Below are positions 1-5,312 of a DNA stretch of 5,312 nt, piece after piece. Where the stretch lies: the NCBI GenBank assembly GCA_016840025.1, contig JAEOTF010000510.1:1-5312 (forward strand), read 5' to 3'. The DNA comes from Candidatus Hodarchaeota archaeon. GTDB lineage: Archaea > Asgardarchaeota > Heimdallarchaeia > Hodarchaeales > YT1-039. Below the pieces are notes generated by a model. That model ran no database searches, was not told the DNA's origin, and saw only the letters and a list, made by a program, of their open reading frames with translations. Within the stretch, counting starts at the first letter, position 1; the number at the start of each line of letters is the position of its first letter. A program made the translations under genes and the position numbers.

Positions 1-644
1 ATGTTCCCTAAAATGGGTCTTTTTGTACGTATATCAATTCTAAGAGCTTTTAAAGTATTTATTGCTACAAGAGCATCAGCCCCAGCAGAAACTGCTGCAG
101 TACCTATTAATGAGATATCAGCAATATTGGGAGTTAATTTAACCCAGATGGGAAGGTTAGTCGATTTTTTAGCCGCTATAATAATTTCTGATACTATCTC
201 AGGATCGGTACCGACAGCCATACCTACATTTCGTGCATGAGGACAGCTTAGGTTTAACTCATAGGCAACAGGTATAGTTTGTCCAGTTAGAGCAACCTCA
301 ATACAGGTGATTATATCGGTAAATTCTTTTGGAGAATAACCAAATATTGAAACAATGTATTTTACATTGGATTCTATGTTTCTCAATTCTTCTCCGAATT
401 TGTGGCAACCTGGATTTGCTAACCCTACTGCATTTAGAACAGATTTGATTTCGGGAAGATAAATAATAGATGGATTTGGGTGCCCTTCCCTTGATGTTAA
501 ACCTATGGATTTAGTCGTTACTGCACCAAACCCTTCCTGAAAAAGCCGATTTAGAGTGGAATAAGTCGATCCTAAAACTCCTGAAGCTAAAATTATAGGA
601 TTACGAAGAACTATCTGCCCAAGACTGGTTTTCATACTTGTCAT
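1..644 (-). CDS. pyrD: Dihydroorotate dehydrogenase, class 1 (PyrDB-like), partial at C-terminus
   Basis: The protein oxidises dihydroorotate to orotate using FMN, the fourth step of de novo UMP synthesis, in the cytoplasm. I translated the minus strand by hand: 214 residues are visible and the gene runs off the left edge (the family is usually about 300). Family landmarks appear in order: NPIILASG (15-22), VTTKSIGL then REGHPNP (42-58), NAVGLANPG (71-79), ELNLSCP (129-135) with Cys134 as the expected catalytic base of class 1 enzymes, VKLTPN (168-173), AGADALVAINTL (187-198) and RPILGN (209-214). Cys rather than Ser at the base rules against class 2. The REGHPNP segment and overall pattern fit the class 1B catalytic subunit, which normally pairs with PyrK, but no pyrK is in the window. 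Start choice: ATG at 644, or Met4 at 635; an in-frame TAA lies just upstream and neither start has a clear ribosome binding site. It is divergent from the nucleoside importer. Confidence 0.93.
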   Translation of the reverse strand, partial: MTSMKTSLGQIVLRNPIILASGVLGSTYSTLNRLFQEGFGAVTTKSIGLTSREGHPNPSIIYLPEIKSVLNAVGLANPGCHKFGEELRNIESNVKYIVSIFGYSPKEFTDIITCIEVALTGQTIPVAYELNLSCPHARNVGMAVGTDPEIVSEIIIAAKKSTNLPIWVKLTPNIADISLIGTAAVSAGADALVAINTLKALRIDIRTKRPILGN

Positions 645-654
645 TAGTATTGTC

Positions 655-801
655 TCATAATTTTATCGAATAAATTTCTAAACATCTAAGCTTAAACAGG
701 TGAAGCAACCAATAGTTGTATCTTGTGCTATTGTTGGATGTGGTGATCCTTTTTCCATCTTTATCTTTATATCCAAAATTTTTAACTTTATTAATACCCA
801 C
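655..801 (-). CDS. Possible 48-residue small protein upstream of pyrD (doubtful)
   Basis: A minus-strand reading frame opens at GTG (801), five bases after an AGGA sequence, and stops with TGA at 657-655, ten bases before the pyrD ATG. The protein would begin MGINKVKNFGYKDKDGKR and is basic and polar, with one short hydrophobic patch (YWLLHLF). I recognise no family. A competing overlapping frame starts at ATG 803 and gives 41 residues ending at 678, including GSPHPTIAQDTTIGCF. Both cannot easily be real, and in AT-rich DNA a frame this short can arise by chance. Close spacing to pyrD is the only contextual support. It would also cover the spot where a pyrD promoter is expected, which counts against it unless the two genes are cotranscribed. 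Confidence 0.18.
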   Translation of the reverse strand: MGINKVKNFGYKDKDGKRITTSNNSTRYNYWLLHLFKLRCLEIYSIKL

Positions 802-956
802 ATCTCCTGAAACTTTTCTTTAATAAAACATAAAGAGAGTAGACGATCTCATTACATTTGTTTCCCCTAATTTATTAGTCTATAATATAAGGAAAAAGTA
901 GGTTAACAACCCATTAACAGATATAAGAATTTGTCGGCTCATATGAATCTGCTTTA

Positions 957-966
957 TTTTCGAAAA
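957..966. promoter_or_regulatory. Palindrome TTTTCGAAAA, candidate operator (copy 1)
   Basis: A perfect 10-base palindrome lies 84 bases before the BMP start and 14 bases before a candidate TATA element. It overlaps a second palindrome, AAAATTTT (963-970). The identical sequence recurs at 2276-2285 in the next intergenic gap. A position next to the BRE/TATA site would suit an archaeal regulator, but binding is inference. Confidence 0.3.
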
Positions 967-980
967 TTTTGTAATAAAGA

Positions 981-986
981 TTATAT
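981..986 (+). promoter_or_regulatory. Candidate TATA box for the BMP gene
   Basis: TTATAT within the AT-rich stretch 971-990 would place transcription start near 1008-1012, leaving a leader of about 40 bases that includes the ribosome binding site. Alternatives are TATAATATAA at 881-890, with a longer leader, and TTTTAAAT at 1014-1021, which would start transcription too close to the start codon. The assignment rests on spacing only. Confidence 0.27.
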
Positions 987-1035
987 TCAAAATGATGTTC
1001 ACATCTTTCCTAATTTTAAATCGCATCTTTTTGAA

Positions 1036-1041
1036 AAGGAG
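1036..1041 (+). promoter_or_regulatory. Ribosome binding site AAGGAG for the BMP gene
   Basis: AAGGAG sits eight bases before the ATG at 1050, an ideal spacing. It fixes the start of the solute-binding protein and shows that this organism uses Shine-Dalgarno initiation for this gene. Confidence 0.75.
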
Positions 1042-1049
1042 AACTAAAA

Positions 1050-2201
1050 ATGAAGAAACATAAGACTTTTGCAATTATGCTTTTGTTAAGTTTTGTTTTT
1101 TTCGGATTAATGCAGCCTACTGCATTAGAGACTAAAGCAGAACCAGCAAAAACAAAAGCGACAATAAAAGTCGCCGCGGGTTTAGGTGTTGGAGGCCTTG
1201 GAGACCTGAGTTTCAGTGACATGTGCTATGTAGGACTTGAAAGGGCTAGAGATGAGGGCTTATGTACTTTTGAGTATCAGGAACCCGATTCAGTCGATGA
1301 ATACGAGACTATGTTCCGTGCTTGGGCAGAAGATGGAACCTACGATTTGATTGTCGCATTAGGCTATGAATCGTCCACTGCAGTAAACACAATAGCCGCA
1401 GAATTCCCCAACCAGAAGTTTGTGCTTGTAGATATGGTTATTTTTCAGGGTCAAGTTCGAAGTGTCGTCTATAGCGAAGAACAAGGCTCTTTCATGGTTG
1501 GTGCTATCGCGGGACTTATGACAAGTAAAATGAAAATCGGCTTTATCGGTGGAAAAGACGAGGAACTCATTCGGAAATTCTGGGCAGGTTTCAAAGCAGG
1601 TGTCCTGTACGAAAATGAAAAAGCGAAAGTCGTTGAAGACTTCGTAGGTGATTGGAACGATCCTGTAACAGCCCAAGGCATGGCAGAAACGATGTGGGCC
1701 GACGGATGTGACATTATCTATGCTGCAGCAGGTGCTAGTGGCGCTGGAGTCCTAGATGCCGTTGCTGGTAAGGAAAAAGGCAAATATTGGGTAATTGGTG
1801 TCGATGCCGACCAAGACCATTTATATCCAGGCCAAGTTCTTACTTCCATGGTTAAAAGAGTAGACTTAGGGGTTTATAATGCCATCAAAGACGTCGTTGA
1901 CGACAAATGGACATCAACTATTGTTCCCATGTCTTTGGCAGATTATGGTGTCGGTATCTCCGCATTAAAGTATACAAAAAACGCTATTGGCGCAGCAAAT
2001 ATCAAAGAGGTTAATGAAACTATCAGAAACATGATAGTAAGCGGAGACATCGTCGTGCCTACAAATGAATCATTATTAGAGGCATGGATAGCTGATCAGG
2101 GTATTGATACCGCAGGTGGAGATGTCCCTGGATTTGAACTACTAATTACTATAAGTGGATTAGCTGTTGTTCCAATAATCGCACGCCGACGTCGTAGGTA
2201 A
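1050..2201 (+). CDS. BMP/PnrA-family nucleoside-binding protein with C-terminal sorting tail
   Basis: This is the extracellular solute receptor of a nucleoside ABC importer, 383 residues. The N-terminus is a signal peptide: KKHK, then a hydrophobic core (7-20), cleavage probably around 24-30. No lipobox is present, since the first cysteine is Cys59. The BMP domain (about 38-315) shows GGLGDLSF (48-55), an aspartate in LVDMV (126-130), EEQGSFMVGAIAGLM (143-157), KIGFIGG (162-168), RKFWAGF (175-181), GDWNDP (200-205), AAAGASGAGV (225-234), VIGVDADQ (248-255) and TSMVKR (265-270). Asp52, Phe55, Asp128, Trp202, Asp252 and Lys269 lie where PnrA-type proteins contact the nucleoside; this is from family memory, and Trp202 stands where PnrA has Phe. 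The C-terminus has PGF (360-362), a hydrophobic span (363-378) and Arg379-383, a PGF-CTERM-like archaeal tail replacing the bacterial lipid anchor. The exact nucleoside cannot be told from sequence. Confidence 0.93.
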   Translation: MKKHKTFAIMLLLSFVFFGLMQPTALETKAEPAKTKATIKVAAGLGVGGLGDLSFSDMCYVGLERARDEGLCTFEYQEPDSVDEYETMFRAWAEDGTYDLIVALGYESSTAVNTIAAEFPNQKFVLVDMVIFQGQVRSVVYSEEQGSFMVGAIAGLMTSKMKIGFIGGKDEELIRKFWAGFKAGVLYENEKAKVVEDFVGDWNDPVTAQGMAETMWADGCDIIYAAAGASGAGVLDAVAGKEKGKYWVIGVDADQDHLYPGQVLTSMVKRVDLGVYNAIKDVVDDKWTSTIVPMSLADYGVGISALKYTKNAIGAANIKEVNETIRNMIVSGDIVVPTNESLLEAWIADQGIDTAGGDVPGFELLITISGLAVVPIIARRRRR

Positions 2202-2261
2202 TAATTTCCTGCATTATTAAGGGAATACAACACCAACCCCTCTTTTTTTATTCTATTTTTT
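2199..2261 (+). terminator. Candidate T-rich transcription terminator after the BMP gene
   Basis: Two T tracts (2243-2249 and 2256-2261) follow the stop codon within about 60 bases, as in archaeal intrinsic termination on oligo-U. Just before them a weak AT-only hairpin is possible: TAATAAT (2199-2205) pairs with ATTATTA (2213-2219) across a seven-base loop. The hairpin is probably too weak and too far from the T tract to act as a bacterial terminator. Confidence 0.42.
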
Positions 2262-2275
2262 AAGAATTTTAACAT

Positions 2276-2285
2276 TTTTCGAAAA
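2276..2285. promoter_or_regulatory. Palindrome TTTTCGAAAA, candidate operator (copy 2)
   Basis: This is identical to the copy at 957-966. It lies 75 bases after the BMP stop and just past the T-rich tract, far (about 540 bases) from the ATPase start. It could serve an unrecognised promoter in the gap or be coincidental; see the finding on the shared palindrome. Confidence 0.22.
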
Positions 2286-2715
2286 TAACGGTAGAGAATC
2301 CTGAGAAGAAGGAAGGTGGGAGCTATAAAGTGTTTTTGTACGTGTAGAAGGCAGAAAAAGCGTTATTAATATAAAAGGAGCTATTAACGTCTAATGGTCA
2401 TGATGGAATGGTAAATGGTCGTTTTTCCTATATTTTCAAAGAGGATTGCTTTTACCAAGCCCCAAACCATAGCAGGATCTATGCAGATAGGGCTTAATTC
2501 CTAAAATTTTGGTAATTGTTACTTTTAGAAATATCTGGCGCTTCTTGAGATGTTTTCCACTGAATTTCATTCAAAGTATCCGATATAATTCAACTTCTCT
2601 CCCCTCATGCCAACAAAAATAGTTTCTAAATTCCATGAAACATGTATTATCATACAATAATCTTTTGAATTACACATTATAATTCCAGAAAAACTCAGTA
2701 AGAGAATAAATTAAC

Positions 2716-2731
2716 AATTGCTTATGCAATT
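2716..2731. promoter_or_regulatory. Inverted repeat AATTGC-TTAT-GCAATT upstream of the ATPase gene
   Basis: Six-base perfect arms flank a four-base spacer, ending 94 bases before the ATPase start. The AT-rich TAAAATAATT immediately after it (2731-2740) could be a TATA element giving a start near 2765. An operator or a short RNA hairpin are both possible, and neither is proven. Confidence 0.25.
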
Positions 2732-2807
2732 AAAATAATTGATAAGAGCAGACATTCTCCCTGAGTAGAAGTTTTCATGTTAAATTATGTAATATGAAGT
2801 CTATCAT

Positions 2808-2813
2808 AAGGAG
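2808..2813 (+). promoter_or_regulatory. Ribosome binding site AAGGAG for the ATPase gene
   Basis: AAGGAG lies 12 bases before the ATG at 2826, slightly longer than ideal. A second purine run, AGGGG (2819-2823), is too close to be used. In-frame TAA at 2790-2792 bounds the frame upstream, and no other ATG lies between, so 2826 is the best start. Confidence 0.5.
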
Positions 2814-2825
2814 AAGATAGGGGTT

Positions 2826-4346
2826 ATGACATACGCAATTGAAATGACTGATATTTGTAAATATTTTCCGCGCGTAAAGGCTAATGATCATGTGACTTTA
2901 CAGGTAGCGCAAGGCGAGATTATGGGGATTTTAGGTGAAAATGGCTCAGGTAAGACAACTTTAATGAATGTCCTTTTTGGTCTCTATGAACCTAACTCGG
3001 GAGTCATAAAGATTGATGGCAAGGAAGTGGAGATGAGTTCTCCAAGAACAGCAATTGATCTAGGTATCGAGATGATTCACCAGCATTTCATGCTTGTAGA
3101 AAATTTAACAGTTGCTGAGAACATTATTCTTGGTGAAGAACCGAATAAATTTGGAGTTCTTGATCGAAAAAAAATCTCTAAGCAAATATCACAACTTCTT
3201 GATCAAGTTGGGTTTCAGCTTGATCCCAATGCAATTATAGAAGACTTGTCGGTTGGCTTACAACAACGAGTAGAAATCCTCAAAGCCTTATATAGAAAAG
3301 CAAGGATTCTTATTTTAGATGAACCAACAGCCGTCTTAACACCTCAGGAAGCAAATGAACTCTTTTCCACCATGAGGAGATTGAAAAAACAAGGGGTTAC
3401 AATTATCTTCATAAGCCATAAGCTTCAAGAGATAATGGCGATTTGCGATAGGGCAACTGTTTTGCGACAGGGGGAAGTAGTGGGAGAGGTAATTATCTCA
3501 GAAACTACGACACATGAACTTGCAAAAATGATGGTAGGACGTGAAGTGTTATTTAGGGTGAAGAAAAGAGTTATAACTCCAGGGAAAGTAGTTTTAGAGG
3601 TTAAAAATTTATCCGCGTTGGATGATCGAGGTTTACTTACCCTAGATAGTATTTCACTCGATATTAAAGCAGGCGAAATAGTAGGTATAGCGGGAGTACA
3701 AGGTAATGGTCAATCAGAGCTGGTAGAAACGCTCACAGGACTAAGAAAGGCTGAAACTGGAGAAGTCATTATAAATGGAGTTAATACTACTGATTCAAGT
3801 CCTCGTAAAGTCTTAAAGGAAGGAGTAGCACATATCCCCGAAGACCGTCAGAGAAGAGGTTTAGTATTAAATTTCTCTATGAAAGAAAATGTAATTCTGG
3901 GATTACATTATTACCCTGAATACTCTAATTATACAGTATTTGCAAATGAAAAGGTTGAAGCCTTTGCAAAGCGCGGTGTTGAAGCCTTTGAAATCAAAGT
4001 AGCAGATTTAGAAACACCGATAAGTACTATGTCCGGCGGAAATCAACAAAAAATTATTCTTGCGCGTGAACTTCTTGGACGAAATCCAAAACTAATTATT
4101 GCCACTCAGCCCACACGCGGATTGGATGTCGGAGTCATAGAATACGTTCATAAAACATTAGTACAAATGTGTGGTCAAGGACTTGCAATTCTGTTGATTT
4201 CAACAGAATTGGATGAAATCAGGAGTTTGGCTGACCGCGCTTTTGTATTATTCAAAGGTAAGTTCATGGCTGAGGTTGATCCAAAAACCATCTCTGATGA
4301 AGATATTAGTTTATTGATGGCGGGAGTCCCCTTAGAAGGAAATTGA
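2826..4346 (+). CDS. Nucleoside ABC importer ATPase, two nucleotide-binding domains (YufO/NupO type)
   Basis: This cytoplasmic ATPase powers the importer; 506 residues is normal for the sugar/nucleoside class with both domains in one chain. Domain 1 (about 4-245) is intact: Walker A GENGSGKT (37-44), Q-loop region IHQHF (84-88), signature LSVGLQQR (141-148), Walker B ILILDEP (161-167) with Glu166, and switch His198. Domain 2 (about 257-500) keeps the signature MSGGNQQK (402-409) but has GVQGNGQS (290-297) with Gln296 in place of the Walker A lysine, ATQP (426-429) in place of the Walker B Asp-Glu, and Thr460 at the switch position. That pattern is typical of the YufO branch (GVxGNGQ, QPTRGLD), so one site hydrolyses and the other is structural. 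The permease gene follows after 20 bases, so the two are surely cotranscribed. Related sugar ATPases (RbsA, MglA) are the alternative, but the BMP receptor and the NIGAEG permease favour nucleosides. Confidence 0.93.
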   Translation: MTYAIEMTDICKYFPRVKANDHVTLQVAQGEIMGILGENGSGKTTLMNVLFGLYEPNSGVIKIDGKEVEMSSPRTAIDLGIEMIHQHFMLVENLTVAENIILGEEPNKFGVLDRKKISKQISQLLDQVGFQLDPNAIIEDLSVGLQQRVEILKALYRKARILILDEPTAVLTPQEANELFSTMRRLKKQGVTIIFISHKLQEIMAICDRATVLRQGEVVGEVIISETTTHELAKMMVGREVLFRVKKRVITPGKVVLEVKNLSALDDRGLLTLDSISLDIKAGEIVGIAGVQGNGQSELVETLTGLRKAETGEVIINGVNTTDSSPRKVLKEGVAHIPEDRQRRGLVLNFSMKENVILGLHYYPEYSNYTVFANEKVEAFAKRGVEAFEIKVADLETPISTMSGGNQQKIILARELLGRNPKLIIATQPTRGLDVGVIEYVHKTLVQMCGQGLAILLISTELDEIRSLADRAFVLFKGKFMAEVDPKTISDEDISLLMAGVPLEGN

Positions 4347-4352
4347 GCATGT

Positions 4353-4360
4353 AGGAAGGA
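4353..4360 (+). promoter_or_regulatory. Ribosome binding site AGGAAGGA for the permease gene
   Basis: This purine-rich site ends six bases before the ATG at 4367. An in-frame TAG at 4352-4354 excludes any earlier start, and the ATG at 4349 is followed at once by a stop. The sequence GAAGGAAATT here (4355-4364) repeats one at 4335-4344 inside the end of the ATPase gene. Confidence 0.65.
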
Positions 4361-4366
4361 AATTAT

Positions 4367-5312
4367 ATGGATTTGGAAAACATCGTATGGTTAATTACTC
4401 TTTTGGGACCTATATTTGGATTTATTTTGCTTATCATTCTTAGTTATTCTAAAGAAAGAATATCTATGGATATCCGACTGAAAACTGTTCTATCAATGAT
4501 AATTGGACTAAGTTTGGGATTTATTGGCTTTGTCTTAGTGAACATAGTTAGTGACACATCATTCTCCGATAATGTGAAGATTGCGGCTGACTGGTATTGG
4601 TTTCTGCTTATATTAAGTCCATTGACAGTAATTGCTGCATATATAATGCAGGGGAGCAAAGAACAAGGTAGGGCTCAATTTTACTCAACAACAGTGGCCA
4701 TTCTCGCCGCTTTTGTTGTGTCTTCTTTGCTCATTTTATTTGCAAAAGGATATGATGATCCCGATACAGTGGATCAATGGATAAAAAATCCAATTAAGGC
4801 TATTGAGTTAATAATTGACGCATATGAGACCCTTATTAATTCAGCATTAGGAATTTCATCATTTGATAATTTATTAGACGGAGATCCGGCAAATGATGAA
4901 ATTTTCTATCGGGAATTAGGTAGGTCTTTAGGACTAGCAACCCCATTAATTTTTACAGCACTCGTTTTTGCTTTCTCATTTAAAGCGGGATTGTTCAATA
5001 TCGGAGCTGAAGGCGCCTTCACCCTTGGAGGATTTGTGGGGGCAGTAATCGGGGTATGGTTGCCAGATATGCTCCCTTTTACGATCCCTACACCAATTTT
5101 ATCGATTATTCACTTACCATTAGCTTTTTTGTGTGCAGCGATAGTAGGCGCTATCTTTGGCGCTATACCAGGAATATTAAAGGCATATCTTGGGGCTCAT
5201 GAAGTCATCACAACCATTATGCTTAATCCTGTAGCTGCCCTTTTAGTGTTCATTTTAGTTAAAAATAGAGAATATTATTCGATTCAAGATCTCCGTGTAG
5301 AAACTCCATTTG
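4367..5312 (+). CDS. Nucleoside ABC importer permease (YufP type), partial, with N-terminal extension
   Basis: This is the first membrane subunit of the importer, open to the right edge with 315 residues visible. The core hallmark AGLFNIGAEG (207-216) and GAHEVITTIMLN (276-287) match the BPD_transp_2 family of YufP-like permeases; the EVITTIMLN region is the likely coupling stretch to the ATPase. Hydrophobic segments lie at about 7-26, 39-60, 77-94, 107-127, 188-205, 210-231, 243-271 and 280-298. In bacterial YufP only one segment, and about 65-80 residues, precede the NIGAEG motif (from memory). Here four segments and about 206 residues do, so roughly the first 105 residues, with three segments, are an extension. 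The acidic region 128-185 separates segments 4 and 5. The usual Gln after NIGAEG is Ala217. It starts 20 bases after the ATPase stop, in one operon; the partner YufQ-like permease should lie downstream. Confidence 0.9.
   Translation, partial: MDLENIVWLITLLGPIFGFILLIILSYSKERISMDIRLKTVLSMIIGLSLGFIGFVLVNIVSDTSFSDNVKIAADWYWFLLILSPLTVIAAYIMQGSKEQGRAQFYSTTVAILAAFVVSSLLILFAKGYDDPDTVDQWIKNPIKAIELIIDAYETLINSALGISSFDNLLDGDPANDEIFYRELGRSLGLATPLIFTALVFAFSFKAGLFNIGAEGAFTLGGFVGAVIGVWLPDMLPFTIPTPILSIIHLPLAFLCAAIVGAIFGAIPGILKAYLGAHEVITTIMLNPVAALLVFILVKNREYYSIQDLRVETPF

Larger units (their letters stand above)
645..1049. other. Divergent intergenic region between pyrD and the BMP gene
   Basis: This AT-rich gap separates two divergent starts, so it should hold promoters for both strands. 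Seen in it: near-palindrome TTTAT-CGA-ATAAA (662-674) close to the pyrD start, TATAATATAA (881-890), TTAACA repeated 11 bases apart (903-908 and 914-919), perfect palindrome TTTTCGAAAA (957-966), and TTATAT (981-986) before the BMP gene. A doubtful minus-strand small ORF (655-801) overlaps the left part. I found no tRNA-like fold and no riboswitch that I recognise. Confidence 0.6.
2202..2825. other. Long intergenic gap inside the transporter locus
   Basis: Importers of this family usually have their genes tightly packed, so 624 bases between receptor and ATPase is long. Contents from left to right: T-rich terminator, a second TTTTCGAAAA (2276-2285), AATTGC-TTAT-GCAATT (2716-2731) and the ATPase ribosome binding site. 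On the minus strand between about 2384 and 2636 several short frames look partly protein-like: one of 21 codons (2636-2571), one of 44 codons (2570-2436) and an open stretch ending at 2384. They may be decayed coding sequence. I recognise no family there and no RNA gene. Confidence 0.55.

Noticed and set aside
1..240. Plus-strand 79-codon frame at the left edge
   Set aside because: It is opposite the pyrD coding sequence, whose minus-strand translation shows a continuous set of dihydroorotate dehydrogenase motifs across the same bases.
645..1049. Possible purine-type riboswitch upstream of the nucleoside receptor
   Set aside because: I could not find the conserved three-way junction or loop sequences of a purine riboswitch, and such switches are rare in archaea.
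880..1222. Minus-strand frames of 64 and 68 codons around the BMP start
   Set aside because: One lies antisense to the promoter and leader region and is rich in Ile/Phe/Leu as expected from AT-rich DNA; the other is antisense to the BMP signal peptide.
1359..1714. Two minus-strand frames of 105 and 81 codons inside the BMP gene
   Set aside because: Both are antisense to strongly conserved BMP motifs, have no ribosome binding site of note and read as low-quality protein.
2393..2420. Repeated ATGG/AATGGTC words, possible microsatellite or multiple start codons
   Set aside because: Only two exact seven-base copies 21 bases apart; the following frames are very short (6 and 29 codons), so this looks like chance or slight local slippage.
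3690..4220. Loss of catalytic residues in the second ATPase domain as a sign of a broken gene
   Set aside because: The Gln in place of the Walker A lysine and the changed Walker B are normal for YufO-type nucleoside importer ATPases, and the frame is intact and full length.
4444..4659. Minus-strand 71-codon frame inside the permease gene
   Set aside because: It is antisense to the membrane segments of the permease, which is a continuous frame with its own ribosome binding site.

Overview
The window (about 36% G+C by eye) carries one end of a pyrimidine-biosynthesis gene on the minus strand and, divergent from it, most of a nucleoside (BMP/PnrA-YufOPQ type) ABC importer on the plus strand. 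The host is most likely an archaeon. The solute-binding protein has a signal peptide but no lipobox cysteine, and instead ends in a PGF motif, a hydrophobic stretch and five arginines, which is the layout of archaeal PGF-CTERM-like sorting tails. T-rich tracts rather than strong hairpins follow the gene, and the dihydroorotate dehydrogenase reads like the archaeal PyrDB type. An Asgard lineage is a reasonable guess from the tail and base composition, but the sequence here does not prove it.

Layout: positions 1-644 (minus) hold the first 214 residues of dihydroorotate dehydrogenase (pyrD), running off the left edge. Positions 645-1049 are a divergent intergenic region with candidate promoter elements, a TTTTCGAAAA palindrome and one doubtful small ORF. 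Positions 1050-2201 (plus) encode the nucleoside-binding BMP protein with a C-terminal membrane tail. Positions 2202-2825 form an unusually long gap inside the transporter locus: a T-rich terminator, a second copy of TTTTCGAAAA, possible remnants of a small minus-strand gene, and a palindrome before the next gene. Positions 2826-4346 encode the double-domain ATPase. From 4367 to the right edge runs the first permease subunit, with three extra membrane segments before its conserved core. The second permease (YufQ-like) would be expected just outside the window.

How they work together: the BMP protein would capture nucleosides outside the cell while tethered to the membrane and hand them to the permease pair. 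The ATPase would drive import with one competent and one degenerate ATP site. The adjacent pyrD makes orotate for UMP in the de novo pathway, so the locus places pyrimidine synthesis and nucleoside salvage side by side. A shared CG-centred palindrome in the gaps offers a possible regulatory link. No mobile element, CRISPR array or RNA gene was seen.
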